DNA of 64,000 bases, from NCBI RefSeq assembly GCF_040954645.1, contig NC_092806.1:128982952-129046951 (forward strand), read 5' to 3'. Source of the stretch: Diabrotica undecimpunctata. Taxonomy: Eukaryota > Arthropoda > Insecta > Coleoptera > Chrysomelidae. The notes under the pieces were generated by a model. That model had not been told where the DNA came from and ran no database searches. It saw only the letters and a list, made by a program, of their open reading frames with translations. The position numbers and the translations under genes were made by a program. This document shows, piece by piece, positions 1 through 9,379 of the stretch (the stretch's first letter is position 1; each line of letters begins with the position of its first letter).

Positions 1-2
1 CA

Positions 3-929
3 GTTACGAGATATAGCTTTAACAATAAGTTCACAATTAAGATACCAGGCAGGGAAGACTGGAATAAAGGTGTACCCATACAAGCTGCTGCCACCTGGTA
101 CACGGATGGCTCAAAAACATCGGAGGGTGTGGGAGCCGGCATAGTAGGGACAAATCAAGGGATAGATCTCCCGGTAAGTCTATCTAAGGATGTGACAGTT
201 TTCCAGGCGGAAATAACTGCAATCCATCACTGCGTGGAAGAAATAGAAAGGCAGGAAAGAACGTTCTGTTCAGTTGCTATCTTCACAGATAGTCAGGCAG
301 CGCTTAAGGCACTCAATTCCGTAGAGGTCAATTCTAAGCTAGTATGGGATTGCGTGTGTGCCCTAAATAAACTAGGAGACCGTAGCAAGGTTACGGTAGC
401 CTGGGTACCGGGGCACGAGGGTCATAAGGGCAATGAAAAAGCAGATGAAATGGCCAAACAAGGCTCATCATTGCCATTCATTGGACCGGAACCCTTCTGT
501 GGAGTTGCTAAATCAGTAACAAGAACGGCTACAAGGAAGTGGGTAGCTCGCAAATCTCTGGAATGGTGGAGGAATTCACCAGGACAAAGACAGGCGAAAC
601 AGTTCATTACAGAACATTCGCCAAAATTTACGGCAGACCTAATAAGCAAAGACAGGAAAACAGTCAAGGTCATAGTAGGTCTTCTAACAGGGCACTGTAA
701 GCTGAATAGGCACTTGAAGCTGATGGAATTATCAGATGATGACCTGTGCAGATTCTGTCACCTCGAAGAAGAAACAGCAGAGCACATTTTATGTCAGTGT
801 GACAGTCTGGCAAATGTGCGGTTCTTTGCATTAGGAGAAGAAAATCCACCGGCAAATAGCTACATGAAAGGTACAGTCTCGAAGCTACTAGACTTTATAA
901 AAAGGGTCAGGCTAGAGAATGTTATCTAG
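3..929 (+). CDS. 3' end of non-LTR retrotransposon ORF2: RNase H and C-terminal zinc knuckle
   Basis: The frame is open from the window edge to the TAG at 927-929, so its start lies upstream and this is a partial gene. RNase H would remove the RNA strand of the RNA-DNA hybrid during target-primed reverse transcription. All four catalytic acidic residues are visible: D in YTDGSK (about 99-116), E in FQAEITAI, D in FTDSQAA and D in GNEKADEMAK, with WVPGHEGHKGNEKAD just before the last. A C-terminal CCHC knuckle follows (C-x2-C-x8-H-x4-C, CRFC...CQC, about 747-803). This order (RNase H then CCHC at the ORF2 end) is typical of I/jockey/LOA-type elements; the exact clade cannot be fixed without the polymerase domain. 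No stops or frameshifts are seen, so this copy is comparatively young. Confidence 0.9.
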   Translation, partial: VTRYSFNNKFTIKIPGREDWNKGVPIQAAATWYTDGSKTSEGVGAGIVGTNQGIDLPVSLSKDVTVFQAEITAIHHCVEEIERQERTFCSVAIFTDSQAALKALNSVEVNSKLVWDCVCALNKLGDRSKVTVAWVPGHEGHKGNEKADEMAKQGSSLPFIGPEPFCGVAKSVTRTATRKWVARKSLEWWRNSPGQRQAKQFITEHSPKFTADLISKDRKTVKVIVGLLTGHCKLNRHLKLMELSDDDLCRFCHLEEETAEHILCQCDSLANVRFFALGEENPPANSYMKGTVSKLLDFIKRVRLENVI

Positions 930-1015
930 GACTAGAGGACCACAATAGATCTGAAAAGGTCGCAGTGGGATAGGCCGAAAGGCCACCTCTCTTTATCTAA
1001 TCTAAATCTAATCTA
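930..1015 (+). other. 3' UTR and tail of the non-LTR element
   Basis: After the stop comes a short 3' UTR with a perfect hairpin, GGCC (973-976), GAAA loop (977-980), GGCC (981-984). The loop is of GNRA type. The element then ends in short TCTAA-like repeats (about 996-1015). Non-LTR elements of the I/jockey group commonly end in a simple repeat instead of poly(A), and a hairpin here is a plausible recognition site for the reverse transcriptase. Confidence 0.6.
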
Positions 1016-1500
1016 GGTATGTTTAGACGTTTCAATTTCCAATCCGGAAATCGTTTTTAAAAAAATATTCCGATAAAAATTATCAAAAAACCTAATCTGT
1101 AATTATTTACAAATTGGCGCTGGTAGGAACACCAATTTAATAGTTGACTTACTTGGCTTGGAACTTGTAGATATTAGACAGACTTTGAATGAATTCTGAG
1201 AGGTGTTCTGCTGCTCTGCTTTGAATGTTGGTATATTCTTATTGCTTCTTCTTCTTTTAGTATTGGTAACGCGAATATGCTACGTTCTATTGATTTTTCC
1301 GCTTATATACGTAAGGTATAAAATGGTGATATGTGCACCGAGTGTGGAGTAGTGGATGACGCGTACCACGTGATATTGGTACGCCCTGTAAATATCTATT
1401 CTTTTAACTTTTAACAGATCCTGGGTCTCAATCTGTAATTTTAACTTTTAAATGATTTTATTTATACGAATACATACGTATATTGTAAAAATCTTTTATA
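1016..1500. other. Unannotated AT-rich spacer
   Basis: I see no coding frame, inverted repeat or element end here. The sequence stops at a TA dinucleotide (1499-1500) that forms the left target site of the next element. Confidence 0.4.
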
Positions 1501-2970
1501 CACTCACCGGCAAAAAAAGTGGCCACCCTATAAATTTCCGAAAATAAAAATTCATTGAAAGTTTTATGCACTGTTGTATATTGTATACTCAACATCTTCC
1601 ATTTGTAAAATAAAAAATGGCCATTACTGTTTGATCCATTTGCATAATTTATTTAATTAGAAAGCTACAAAAGAAAATAGTGTAATATCGAAACGAATTA
1701 GAAACAATAGAAATTACGAGTGAACTTAAACAAAATTATCTAACATCGGATATTATGCTCTAAAACATCAATAACCGTTTGCATACGATTTGGGAAGGGA
1801 AAAGGGAAAGGAACACTAATTGAATACGGAAGGAACACACATTGAAGGAATACGTTCACATTCTTCACGAAGCACGTTTTGAAGTTCTGCAAGACTTTCT
1901 GGCTGGCCTGAATGACTTCTAACCCTACGCTGAAGTTCATCCAAAAGATGTTCGATGATATTCAGATCAGAGCTGCAGGCTGACCATTCTAGAGTATTAA
2001 TTCCTACCTTCCCTAAGTAAATTGTCGTGCATTATTATGCATAAAGACGAAATTGTCCCCAATAAATAGACCAAATGGAACTACTGCTTCTAAAACAACC
2101 TCTACATACCAGTGAGCATTCGGGGGGCCATTAATAAAAATAAGTCCAGTTCGAGCTTCAAATGAGATTTCAGGCCAAACCATGACACCACCACCGCCAA
2201 ACTTTCTTCTCTGGGACATACAAGCTTGGGCATATCTTGCATTAGTCTGCCTCCACTTTAAACAGAACCGCGATTCATCAGTAAAGAGAATTCGGCTCCA
2301 ATCCTGTATATCCTGGTGTTGATCTTATCGAGCAAAAATTAATCGATTCCTACAGTGTCTGGGTTGTAAGTCGGGAACAATAGCCGGCTTTCTTGCCATT
2401 AGTTCTTTTTGATTGAGGCGTGTTCTAACCGTTCCCTCACCTACATTCACATTTCAAACCTCCTGCAGACGGTTTCTTGCAGCAATTGCAGTGGAATGGC
2501 GATTTCTTAAAAGTTTTATCAGAATAAAATGATCATCTCTTTTTGAGGTAACTCTTCTTCGGCCGGAACTAGATCGACGTGAGAATGTACCAGTCTCTAT
2601 CATGATACTATAACAAAACAAGATAAGTCAACGCGCATGTTCTTGTGACGTAAGCCCGAGACAAATTTAATGACGGCAAGTTAAATGCTCATAAGTGTTC
2701 ATGTTAATTATATTGCTGTGTTAATCGAGTTTGCTATCCTGTGTATTTCAAAACGAAGTGAATGGTATTTTTATTTATTCATTGATGTAGTAAAGACTTT
2801 GTATATTATATTGTTATATAAATTTTGTGGTGAAAACATTCAGTTTATTTAATAAAATCCCCAAGCGCTAAAACATCGCCTGAAAATAGACGCAAAAGAA
2901 GAATGGAAAAAAGAAATATATTAAAAAACATGTAAGTGTTTTGGTTTTGGACACACTTTAACAGCAGAGC

Positions 2971-3014
2971 AAATGTTTCTATAGATAATAATAAATGTTT
3001 CTATAGATAATAAT
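2971..3014. repeat. 22-bp tandem duplication
   Basis: Two adjacent copies of a 22-bp unit beginning AAATGTTTCTATAG occupy 2971-2992 and 2993-3014, inside the nested MULE-like element. Confidence 0.9.
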
Positions 3015-3090
3015 ATATACTAATGACCATTTTATTAGAACTTGAAGTAATACTTTATTTTTGATAGGTCTTTAAAAAAAGTTACTTTGG

Positions 3091-3327
3091 ATGTATGTAG
3101 TATGTAGTGAACTGGGACATATTTTTCGTAGTTATAATGGCGACACAAAAAAAATAACAAAAAATTATTTAAGCTTAATAGAAGCTGCAAAATATGTAAA
3201 TGTTAGCGAAGATGTAAAATTACTTTTTTTTAGATGTAAAATTTATTTTAAAATACGAATTCTAAATCAAAATATTAAAGATAATGACAATATCCGCAAA
3301 AGTAAAATCACAAAGATTGTAAAATAA
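3091..3327 (+). CDS. Hypothetical 78-residue frame in the nested element
   Basis: An ATG-started frame of 78 codons, rich in Lys, Ile and Asn, lies in the middle of the nested transposon. I recognise no domain. A donor-like GTAAGT (about 2931) and an acceptor-like AG (3066-3067) lie upstream, but joining them runs into a stop, so splicing into this frame is not supported. It may be chance coding in AT-rich DNA. Confidence 0.15.
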   Translation: MYVVCSELGHIFRSYNGDTKKITKNYLSLIEAAKYVNVSEDVKLLFFRCKIYFKIRILNQNIKDNDNIRKSKITKIVK

Positions 3328-4155
3328 ATATCTAAATGATATTTATAAAGTCTCAAGTATGATCCGCTTTTTCTTTATGGTCAAATTCTTTACATTTTGC
3401 CGTCCTCTTATATTTAATTTATGTTTTGTAGCAATATTTATTTTGTTTGTAATACACACAATCAAATAGTAGATTCATATATTTCTTTAATTAATTTTAC
3501 AATTTACTTATTAATTGTAAAAACACGTTTTCACATAAAGTAACTAGTTATGACTTCTTAGTGCAAGATATGGCATCGAGGTATACTTACCGTTAACAGT
3601 TTAAGTTTCGAAGTTGTTCATTACAGTAATGGAACAACGTTGCCATATGATGCATCGTTAAAATATAATACATACAAGTCCCCTGGCTTTGTCTCGCTAT
3701 GACGTCATGCGCAAAGTCGATTAAAATTAGAACGGCAAGTGAGCATATCTTGTTGTTATAGTATCACGAGTCTCTATAAAGCACTGGAAAGCTCTCCGTA
3801 CTGTAGTTCTCGGAATACCTAATATTTCAGATACATAAACTTGACTTTTTCCCTCATGTAACAATGCAATAATTCGAGCAACATCTGCTGCAGATAATGT
3901 CATATCTTTATTATTCACTTAGTCAAAATATACATTTAAAAAGCTAAATTACTGTTTAATTAAATGTTTTTAACTTAGAAGATAAACAGCGACTACAAAA
4001 AACAACAACATTAACGTCAAAACTGTCAAAAACAAGCATATATGATCGCAATAAATATTTAAATTGAGACGCAATATAAAACAGTGCATAAAACTTCCAA
4101 TGAATTTTTATTTTCGGAAATTTACAGTGTGGCCACTTTTTCTGTTGTTCAAGGA

Positions 4156-4690
4156 CATGGGGAGAGCCTCTATGCAGCCCACTCCCAGACTGTAAGCCAC
4201 TACAACCATTTACACCATGTTTTGTCTATTTTTAATGTGGAAGATTTTTTGTTTTGTCTAGTATGAATGGAGGGTAGAAGGGCCCAACACACGGGGGTTT
4301 AAAATGAAAGGAATTGTTCTTACTCGATTGTCTGGTAACTCTCTGTTAGTTTACGATGAGTAGAAGTCCCTCCCCTTACACATTACCTTACACGCAGGTC
4401 GGTTGTCTCTACGAACCATGTCCGGGTGCAAGCGAGGATGGGGAGGGGGGCCCAGACGTCATAACAGTCACAGAGCGCACCCAGAAAGTGCCAGATGAGA
4501 GTAATGATCAAAGCTGACGGAACAGAGGCTATGCTCGCTAAGAGAGGTCCCAGCCCGTCAGTTGGAGAAAGAGGAGATGAGTTTAGTTGGTAGGCAGCCG
4601 ATTACGGTGTAACCGTAATCTGCTGAATCCAACACACCTGGGACACCTTCTCAGAAGTTTTTCTTAAATATTCTCATCTCCCAAAAAAAA
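4156..4690. other. Unassigned stretch with a strong hairpin
   Basis: GC content rises locally and the text resembles a retrotransposon UTR, but no coding is seen. At 4600-4620 there is a perfect 8-bp stem, GATTACGG and CCGTAATC, with a 5-base loop (4608-4612). Confidence 0.4.
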
Positions 4691-4694
4691 GGTT

Positions 4695-5475
4695 TGCATA
4701 TCTGGTATATGTCAAAGTTCTTGTTTTTAATGTATGATTCATTCTTATTTATCCTAACAGTTAGTGGTATTGACGTTTCTTCCAGATAAAAATCGTTGTA
4801 TTCACAAGGTATTTTATAAATACAGTTCTATGATCTCTCCTGTGTGTTGTTGGGTTTGGTTCTGGAATGAATCGATCTTAGGGTGTCGGTTATTTTAAAT
4901 ATTGTTGTGATGTTGTATTTATTTTCTATGCTTCTTCATTTTTCGATTAGCCTTTTACATATAGTATTACTGTCATCTTAAAATCCCTTCTTATGCGTAT
5001 TTCTGGATTTTCTTTGGTGTTTTGTTTGTTTTCTTTCTTTAGTCTTGTGGAGTTTCTTGTTTATAAATCATAATGGACAACCATTTCTTATTAAAATCTT
5101 TAGTAATAGGTTTTTTCTACCTGAAATGCATTTTCGTTGGAGCAGGTGTTTTGGGCACTACCATTTAGTGATTTGATGATTCCTTTTTTGATATTTATAT
5201 AATGGTTAAAGTGATAATTTAAATAACTATTGCTGTGGTTTACTTTTCTATAGATTTGTTACATATCCTATGTCCTCCTTTGTGATTATCACATTCAGAA
5301 ATGATAGTTGTTGTTCATTTCTCATGGTAAATTTGATTGATGATTCTCCTTTATAGTAAATGTTCATCAAAAATTTGTTCAATGTTTCTGGTCTAAGAGG
5401 TCAAACGCATCTTCTATATAATATCTCCATTATACTGTGAGTTTTTGGTCATATTTATGCACAATATTTTTTTTT
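4695..5475 (-). pseudogene. Penelope-like element remnant: end of reverse transcriptase and GIY-YIG endonuclease
   Basis: Read on the minus strand with frame changes, the order is: WRY..EDAF (polymerase palm region, near 5440), then IKFTM, LSFLNVIITKED and HYNINIKKGI (typical Penelope post-palm blocks), then YVKG, and last CIYKIPCEYNDFYLEETS, which matches the start of the Penelope GIY-YIG domain, with PLTVRINK. The tyrosines of the two signature motifs are partly altered (IY and FYLEE). Many stops and frameshifts make it inactive. The fragment ends near 4695, before the rest of the endonuclease. The element recognition rests on motif order, which I find convincing; exact ends are approximate. 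Confidence 0.75.
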
Positions 5476-5574
5476 TTTCAAATTCTTTCATGAATATAAT
5501 GGCTAATTAAAAATCTCGTTTATAAACATCGTTGTCTAATTGGAAATAAGTGTTTAATTTGGCTAAATTCAGGG

Positions 5575-5740
5575 GAAGAGATCAATAAAAAAAATACATA
5601 ATTCATGGCTCAAAAAATTACGGCGATGACTCGCCAATAATTAGCCAAAATCTTCAGAGCCTCTATTTCCCGTTCAACTATTGCCAATTGGATCGCCAAC
5701 TACAGAACAAACGTGACGAAGCCATACTAAAGGTGTAGCC
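5575..5740 (+). pseudogene. C-terminal tail fragment of an RTE-type retrotransposon
   Basis: The plus strand carries NSWLKKLRR, then IFRASISRSTIANWIANYRT and a stop. The same tail (NSWLKNLRRWF, then FRAAV.K..IA..IAN.R) recurs at 10710-11227, 51843-52360, 53790-54600 and 62920-64000 in this window, so this is a short 3' relic of one repeated RTE-like subfamily. One or two frame changes are needed. Confidence 0.6.
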
Positions 5741-5744
5741 TTTC

Positions 5745-6292
5745 TTATTACAAATGACACGTTTTTAATAAATTTTAGGAAAATATGCGTGAAGTAATGA
5801 GATATAATTCAAATAATAATTCAAATAAAAGCTTTTTTACTGTAAGTCAGATATCTCCATGATATTAAGCTTAAATCGGTTTTTAGGTTCAACTTTGCAG
5901 TTAGGAAAGATAAAATATCCTGCAATAATATGTATTTTAAGTTTTGAATTTTTACGTATGTATTTTCTAATCTGCAAAGAGCAAAGAGAGCAAAGAGACT
6001 ATTATATTATACAAACTGACTATAGTAATAACTACAAAATCTTGTGTTTGATTAATATTTAAAAGTAATGCTAAAATAAATCTGAGCAATTGTATTAGTT
6101 GTACTTGTATACCATGTAGGTACAGCTCGTCAAGAATTGCAATGTCTCTGAGTTTTGACAAGAATATAAATTTGGAGGGGAGGATCCGTCAGTAGCCCGA
6201 ATATACTCAGTTCCATTTTGTTAGCAGAAGCAAACAGATCAGACGCATATCAATTACACTGGTGTACGACTTATTAATCCGGTTCCGTTACA
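5745..6292. other. Spacer before transposase copy A
   Basis: No domain is seen. A part just upstream of 6293 may be the 5' untranslated end of the next transposon, but I could not find its inverted repeat partner. Confidence 0.3.
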
Positions 6293-7045
6293 ATGGAATT
6301 TAAATCAAAAGTTCATCGTAAAGTTTTGAGTGGTCAATCTCGTGAAATTATAGCAAATGTCATATATTTTATGAAACAAGAAGCGGAGACTAAACATCCG
6401 ATAATAGAACTAACGAAAATTCAAGAACGTGTTTCGCGCGCAACGGGTGTTAGTGTTGGTTCTGTAAAGCAAATTTCAAAGGAAACGAGATCAGTTGAAG
6501 ATGGTGAAAGTGATTCGTTTCATACACCTAATATTAAAAGACAAAAAAGTGCGACCAAAACTAAGTTGGATAATATGGATAAGGAAATTCTTCGGAGATT
6601 TGTAATAAATTTTCACGACCACGAAAAAAAAGTTCCTACGTTGAGAGGCATACACAGGAAATTTGTCAATGAAATTAATTACACAGGATCGTATGAAAGT
6701 TTACGAAGAGTATTACATAAAATTGGTTTCCGTTGGCGAAAAACTCAGACAAAGAAAAATTGCTTATGGAAAAACCTGACATCCAACAAAAAAGGATAGC
6801 TTTTTTGCGAAGTATTAAGAGGTACAGAAACGAAAATCGTCCTATAGTATACATGGACGAAACATACATCCACTCTTGTCACACATTCACGATCGTTTGC
6901 GTAAGCCTATCTCTAAAGGACAGAGGTTAATAATAGTTCATGCAGGAGGAGAAATGGGGTTCATAAAAAATTCCTACTTAAAATTTAAATCAAATTTAAA
7001 AACTGGTGATTACCATAGTCAGATGAACTTTAGTTTTCAAGTTGT
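6293..7045 (+). pseudogene. IS630/Tc1-type DDE transposase, copy A (frameshifted, 3' truncated)
   Basis: The ATG at 6293 opens 168 codons of DNA-binding region (SREIIANVIYFMKQEAE, HTH-like RVSRATGVSVGSVKQI, then IGFRWRKTQ). A frameshift near 6740 moves coding to the frame with KPDIQQKRIAFLRSIKRY and the first catalytic block VYMDETYIHS. A second shift near 6890 continues as ISKGQRLIIVHAGGEMGF and KTGDYHSQMNF. The block with the second Asp (VLDNA.YH) and the final Glu is missing, because the copy ends in the (TA)n tract at 7057. The same family is represented by a longer copy at 56639-57760. Confidence 0.8.
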
Positions 7046-7053
7046 TAAATTAT

Positions 7054-7056
<3 letters not shown>

Positions 7057-7123
<67 letters not shown>
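7057..7123. repeat. (TA)n microsatellite
   Basis: An uninterrupted TA run that truncates transposase copy A. Confidence 0.98.
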
Positions 7124-7127
<4 letters not shown>

Positions 7128-8398
7128 TTGACTTGCTACAAACGTGTATTTTATATGTGTGTAACGTAATGAAATAAAATAAATTTAAATCTATTCTTCT
7201 GTACAAACAAAATTTGAAATGATTTTATTAATAAAAATTTCTAAATATCAATCTTTTATAATATATTTCATCTTTAAAAACAATAAAAATCGATAATTTT
7301 CATTATCGCATAATATTACGTGGAATAATTACTCCTAATTATTTAAATTTCAATAACTATTGAGTTCAATTGACCCTCCCCCAGTCGTAGTTCCATAATA
7401 AAATAATTTTAAAATCCGAACGCATTTGCTATCTTCTTTACCCCGAATGCGTTCTCTGTTTATTTTTCGCATCGCTAGAGTTTAAACTGAAAGATAGAGC
7501 TAACTTTGACGAACTGTACTTAAAATTAATTTATTTATAAAAAGTTTTTCATATCAAGCAGTCTAAAAATAGCTAAAAATGTACACATAACCTGCGGAAG
7601 CAATCAATTCAAGTAATGGCAGACATTTTGTCAAGGTTACTTGTCTATGTGTTATTAACTTTAATACTTTACAATTTGCAAATAAGCTTCCAACGTTTAT
7701 CAAGCTGTTGCACGTGGATCTTACTTTTTTTTAATAAAAAAGTATCATTTAATTTTTTTAATTTCATTGTGACGATGTATGTGGATAATAATGTTTGTAA
7801 TGAAAATGAAAAGCTTTAAAATTTCACATTAACTGGAGTTTCTTTTTCTCTTCCCCCTTATAATTGTATGATTACTTCAGATTTCAACCAGTAGCGCCCC
7901 TAGAATTTTCCTGTGGGGTTTTGATTGGGCATCCAAATTTTTTTATGCTATTTTTTTATACTACCTCCATTTTGAGGTCTTAAAATTTGTGAGTAACAGT
8001 CTCGGAATAGTGCCCTGGGGAAGGGTTTTAACCCTCAAACCCCACCCCCTGAGTGCGCCAATGCTGTCAACTATTTTACTCTTGTGGCACGTAAGTTTTA
8101 AGGAAACGTTTATTCTCAAATTTCTAGTTGATTTTGATGGCTGCTTTGAATCTTCTGAAAGACGTCATCAAAATGTGGACTTTGTCATTCATTACCGTCA
8201 AATTGTTTAAATAGTTCAAAATGTATTTAAGGGTTAAAAGTCGCCAAGAATATGAACTTTTATCTATACCCCACATCTACGTTTGTGATTTCGCATAGAC
8301 TTGAGCGCTTGCAGTACGTAAAATCCTTTCCTTGCTTTACTACTCATTCTCTCTCGCTATATCTATTTAAGGTAAGCTCTAAAGCTGGGCATTCACGT
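7124..8398. other. Unannotated AT-rich stretch
   Basis: No domain is recognised on either strand. The only structure I see is a small inverted repeat around GAACGCA (about 7419) and TGCGTTC (about 7447). Confidence 0.35.
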
Positions 8399-8483
8399 TC
8401 CAACTTGCGGTCCCACTTAGTAGGACTACTGGTTGGATATTCGTCTCCACTCATGCTCCGACTTGCTATCCAACTAGCGGTCC
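8399..8483 (+). repeat. Two direct copies of a TCCAACTWGCGGTCC motif
   Basis: TCCAACTTGCGGTCC at 8399-8413 and TCCAACTAGCGGTCC at 8469-8483 differ at one base. They sit just beyond the stop of the MADF frame. GGGC lies directly before the first copy (8388-8391), which would suit the end of a PIF/Harbinger-type element. That link is a guess. Confidence 0.6.
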
Positions 8484-8493
8484 AACTTCAGTT

Positions 8494-8907
8494 CTAGTTT
8501 GTTTTCACGACGGTCGTTGGGCTGGATTCAGAGAATGGAGGTGTATTTAAAGAATCGGTGCCTGTTCTGGCTGGCCTCTGCACTTCTGCCAAAAAGCTTA
8601 ATTTATTGTAGTGCACCCAATTAGGCATATATAATTCATCTGCTCCGGTACCAGTTCCATTTTCACTCACTTGAACTTTTTTATGTTCTCGGAAGAAGAT
8701 AGAACGTAGAGGGTCAATTTTTTTACGCACAGAAGCTACATTGGTAGTGCTTTCGTACTTCAACATTACATTCAGCAGCTGTTGTTGGGTTGTATACCAT
8801 TCATTTCGGTTCCTGTATAAAGCACTATCGCTATCCCACAAATAGAGATTATCTCTGTAAATATCGATAATTTCGGAAATTCCTTCACTGTTCATTACGA
8901 AAGGCAT
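8494..8907 (-). CDS. MADF-domain protein (DNA-binding, Myb/SANT-like), possibly transposon-borne
   Basis: The ATG at 8907 opens a clean 137-codon frame. Residues about 10-105 show a MADF domain: IIDIYRDNLYLWD, then an LYRNR block, then VRKKIDPLRSIFFREHKKV, and last ELYMPNWVHYNKLSFL. MADF proteins bind DNA as transcription factors, and related ones accompany PIF/Harbinger transposases. Family members are usually longer (about 200-350 residues) and often end in a BESS motif, which is absent, so this is either a first exon, a truncated gene or a transposon accessory gene. No transposase partner is recognisable next to it. It is the only undamaged frame in the window not obviously belonging to a retroelement. 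Confidence 0.65.
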   Translation of the reverse strand: MPFVMNSEGISEIIDIYRDNLYLWDSDSALYRNRNEWYTTQQQLLNVMLKYESTTNVASVRKKIDPLRSIFFREHKKVQVSENGTGTGADELYMPNWVHYNKLSFLAEVQRPARTGTDSLNTPPFSESSPTTVVKTN

Positions 8908-9200
8908 GCAGTAGATACAAAAGTTGGCGTTATAATGAGTTGATAATTGGCCAATATGTATGTTTAAAAATTAGGTACTTTAGGGTTCATAAATAAGCAT
9001 GACGTATTAAGTTTCGTTTCTCTAGTTATTTGTCTAGGGCTGAACTAATTAATTTTTACGACTCTTGGCTGGCACTCTCAATTTTTATGACTTTTTAAGA
9101 TGTAGGGGAAAATTGTAATTTTTAAGGATTTGTGTAGTTATATTCTATTTAGAAAAAAATAAAAATGGAGGAAATATCAGTTTTAAAGTGATCTTGTAGT

Positions 9201-9379
9201 AAATTTACTATTTCAATTGGGAATAAGCCACAATATGAGTTAGAAATTAAATGTATTTGACGTTTGGACTTCCACTTCGGAAGTCTTTATTAAAATATTC
9301 CTAAGTTGAAGTCGAAACGTCAAATAAATTTAATTTCTAACTTATATTTAGGCTTATTTCCAATTAAAATAGTAAATTT
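9201..9379. repeat. Palindromic repeat with hammerhead-like remnants
   Basis: Arms at about 9201-9283 and 9305-9379 are inverted copies (AAATTTACTATTT, GGAATAAGCC, TTAGAAATTAAAT, TTTGACGTTT against their complements). The right arm keeps GAAGTCGAAACGTC; the left arm, read on the minus strand, keeps a GACTTCC..GGAAGTC stem followed by CAAACGTC. Both look like the 3' half of a hammerhead (stem II, GAAAC, GTC) lacking the CUGANGA half. Related single copies lie near 13225-13352 and 15204-15320. Confidence 0.7.

Larger units (their letters stand above)
2601..3768. mobile_element. Nested transposon with 9-bp target duplication, Mutator-like
   Basis: A perfect 9-bp direct repeat AGTCTCTAT flanks the insertion (2592-2600 and 3769-3777), inside the Tc1 transposase. 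The ends are inverted: the left begins CATGATACTATAACAA and the reverse of the right begins CGTGATACTATAACAA. Both continue with CAAGATA and, further in, GCGCATG and GACGT motifs. A 9-bp duplication with such ends fits Mutator-like (MULE) or Foldback-type elements. No recognised transposase is present, so this is probably a non-autonomous copy. The superfamily call is inference from the duplication length. Confidence 0.8.
1760..3918 (-). pseudogene. Tc1-family transposase, broken by insertion and mutation
   Basis: The protein would cut and paste the element. The N-terminal helix-turn-helix part is at 3918 to about 3770 (ADVARIIALLHEGKSQ, VSEILGIPRTTVRRA). The rest resumes at 2600 with GTFSRRSSSGRRRVTS. 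The catalytic domain shows the first Asp in FTDESRFCL, then GGGGVMVW. The second block reads FMHNNARQ where the family has FMHDNAR, so the second catalytic Asp is Asn. The last block is SDLNIIEHLLDEL with the Glu of the DD34E triad. There are in-frame stops (for example after NRLQEV and after ARQFT) and the nested transposon at 2601-3768. The copy cannot make active enzyme. Confidence 0.85.
1501..4155 (-). mobile_element. Tc1-like DNA transposon interrupted by a nested element
   Basis: Matching inverted terminal regions lie at about 1508-1575 and 4083-4147. The shared part includes GTGGCCAC, AAATTT.C, CGGAAAATAAAAATTCATTG and TTTATGCACTG in opposite orientation. The outermost bases at the right end have decayed. 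TA precedes the left end, as expected for Tc1/mariner integration. Removing the nested 1168-bp insertion and its duplicated 9 bp leaves about 1.48 kb, a normal Tc1 size. The transposase is encoded on the minus strand. Confidence 0.85.

Noticed and set aside
2850..3330. A two-exon gene in the nested element using GTAAGT near 2931 and AG at 3067
   Set aside because: The joined frame meets a stop soon after the junction in the phases I tried.
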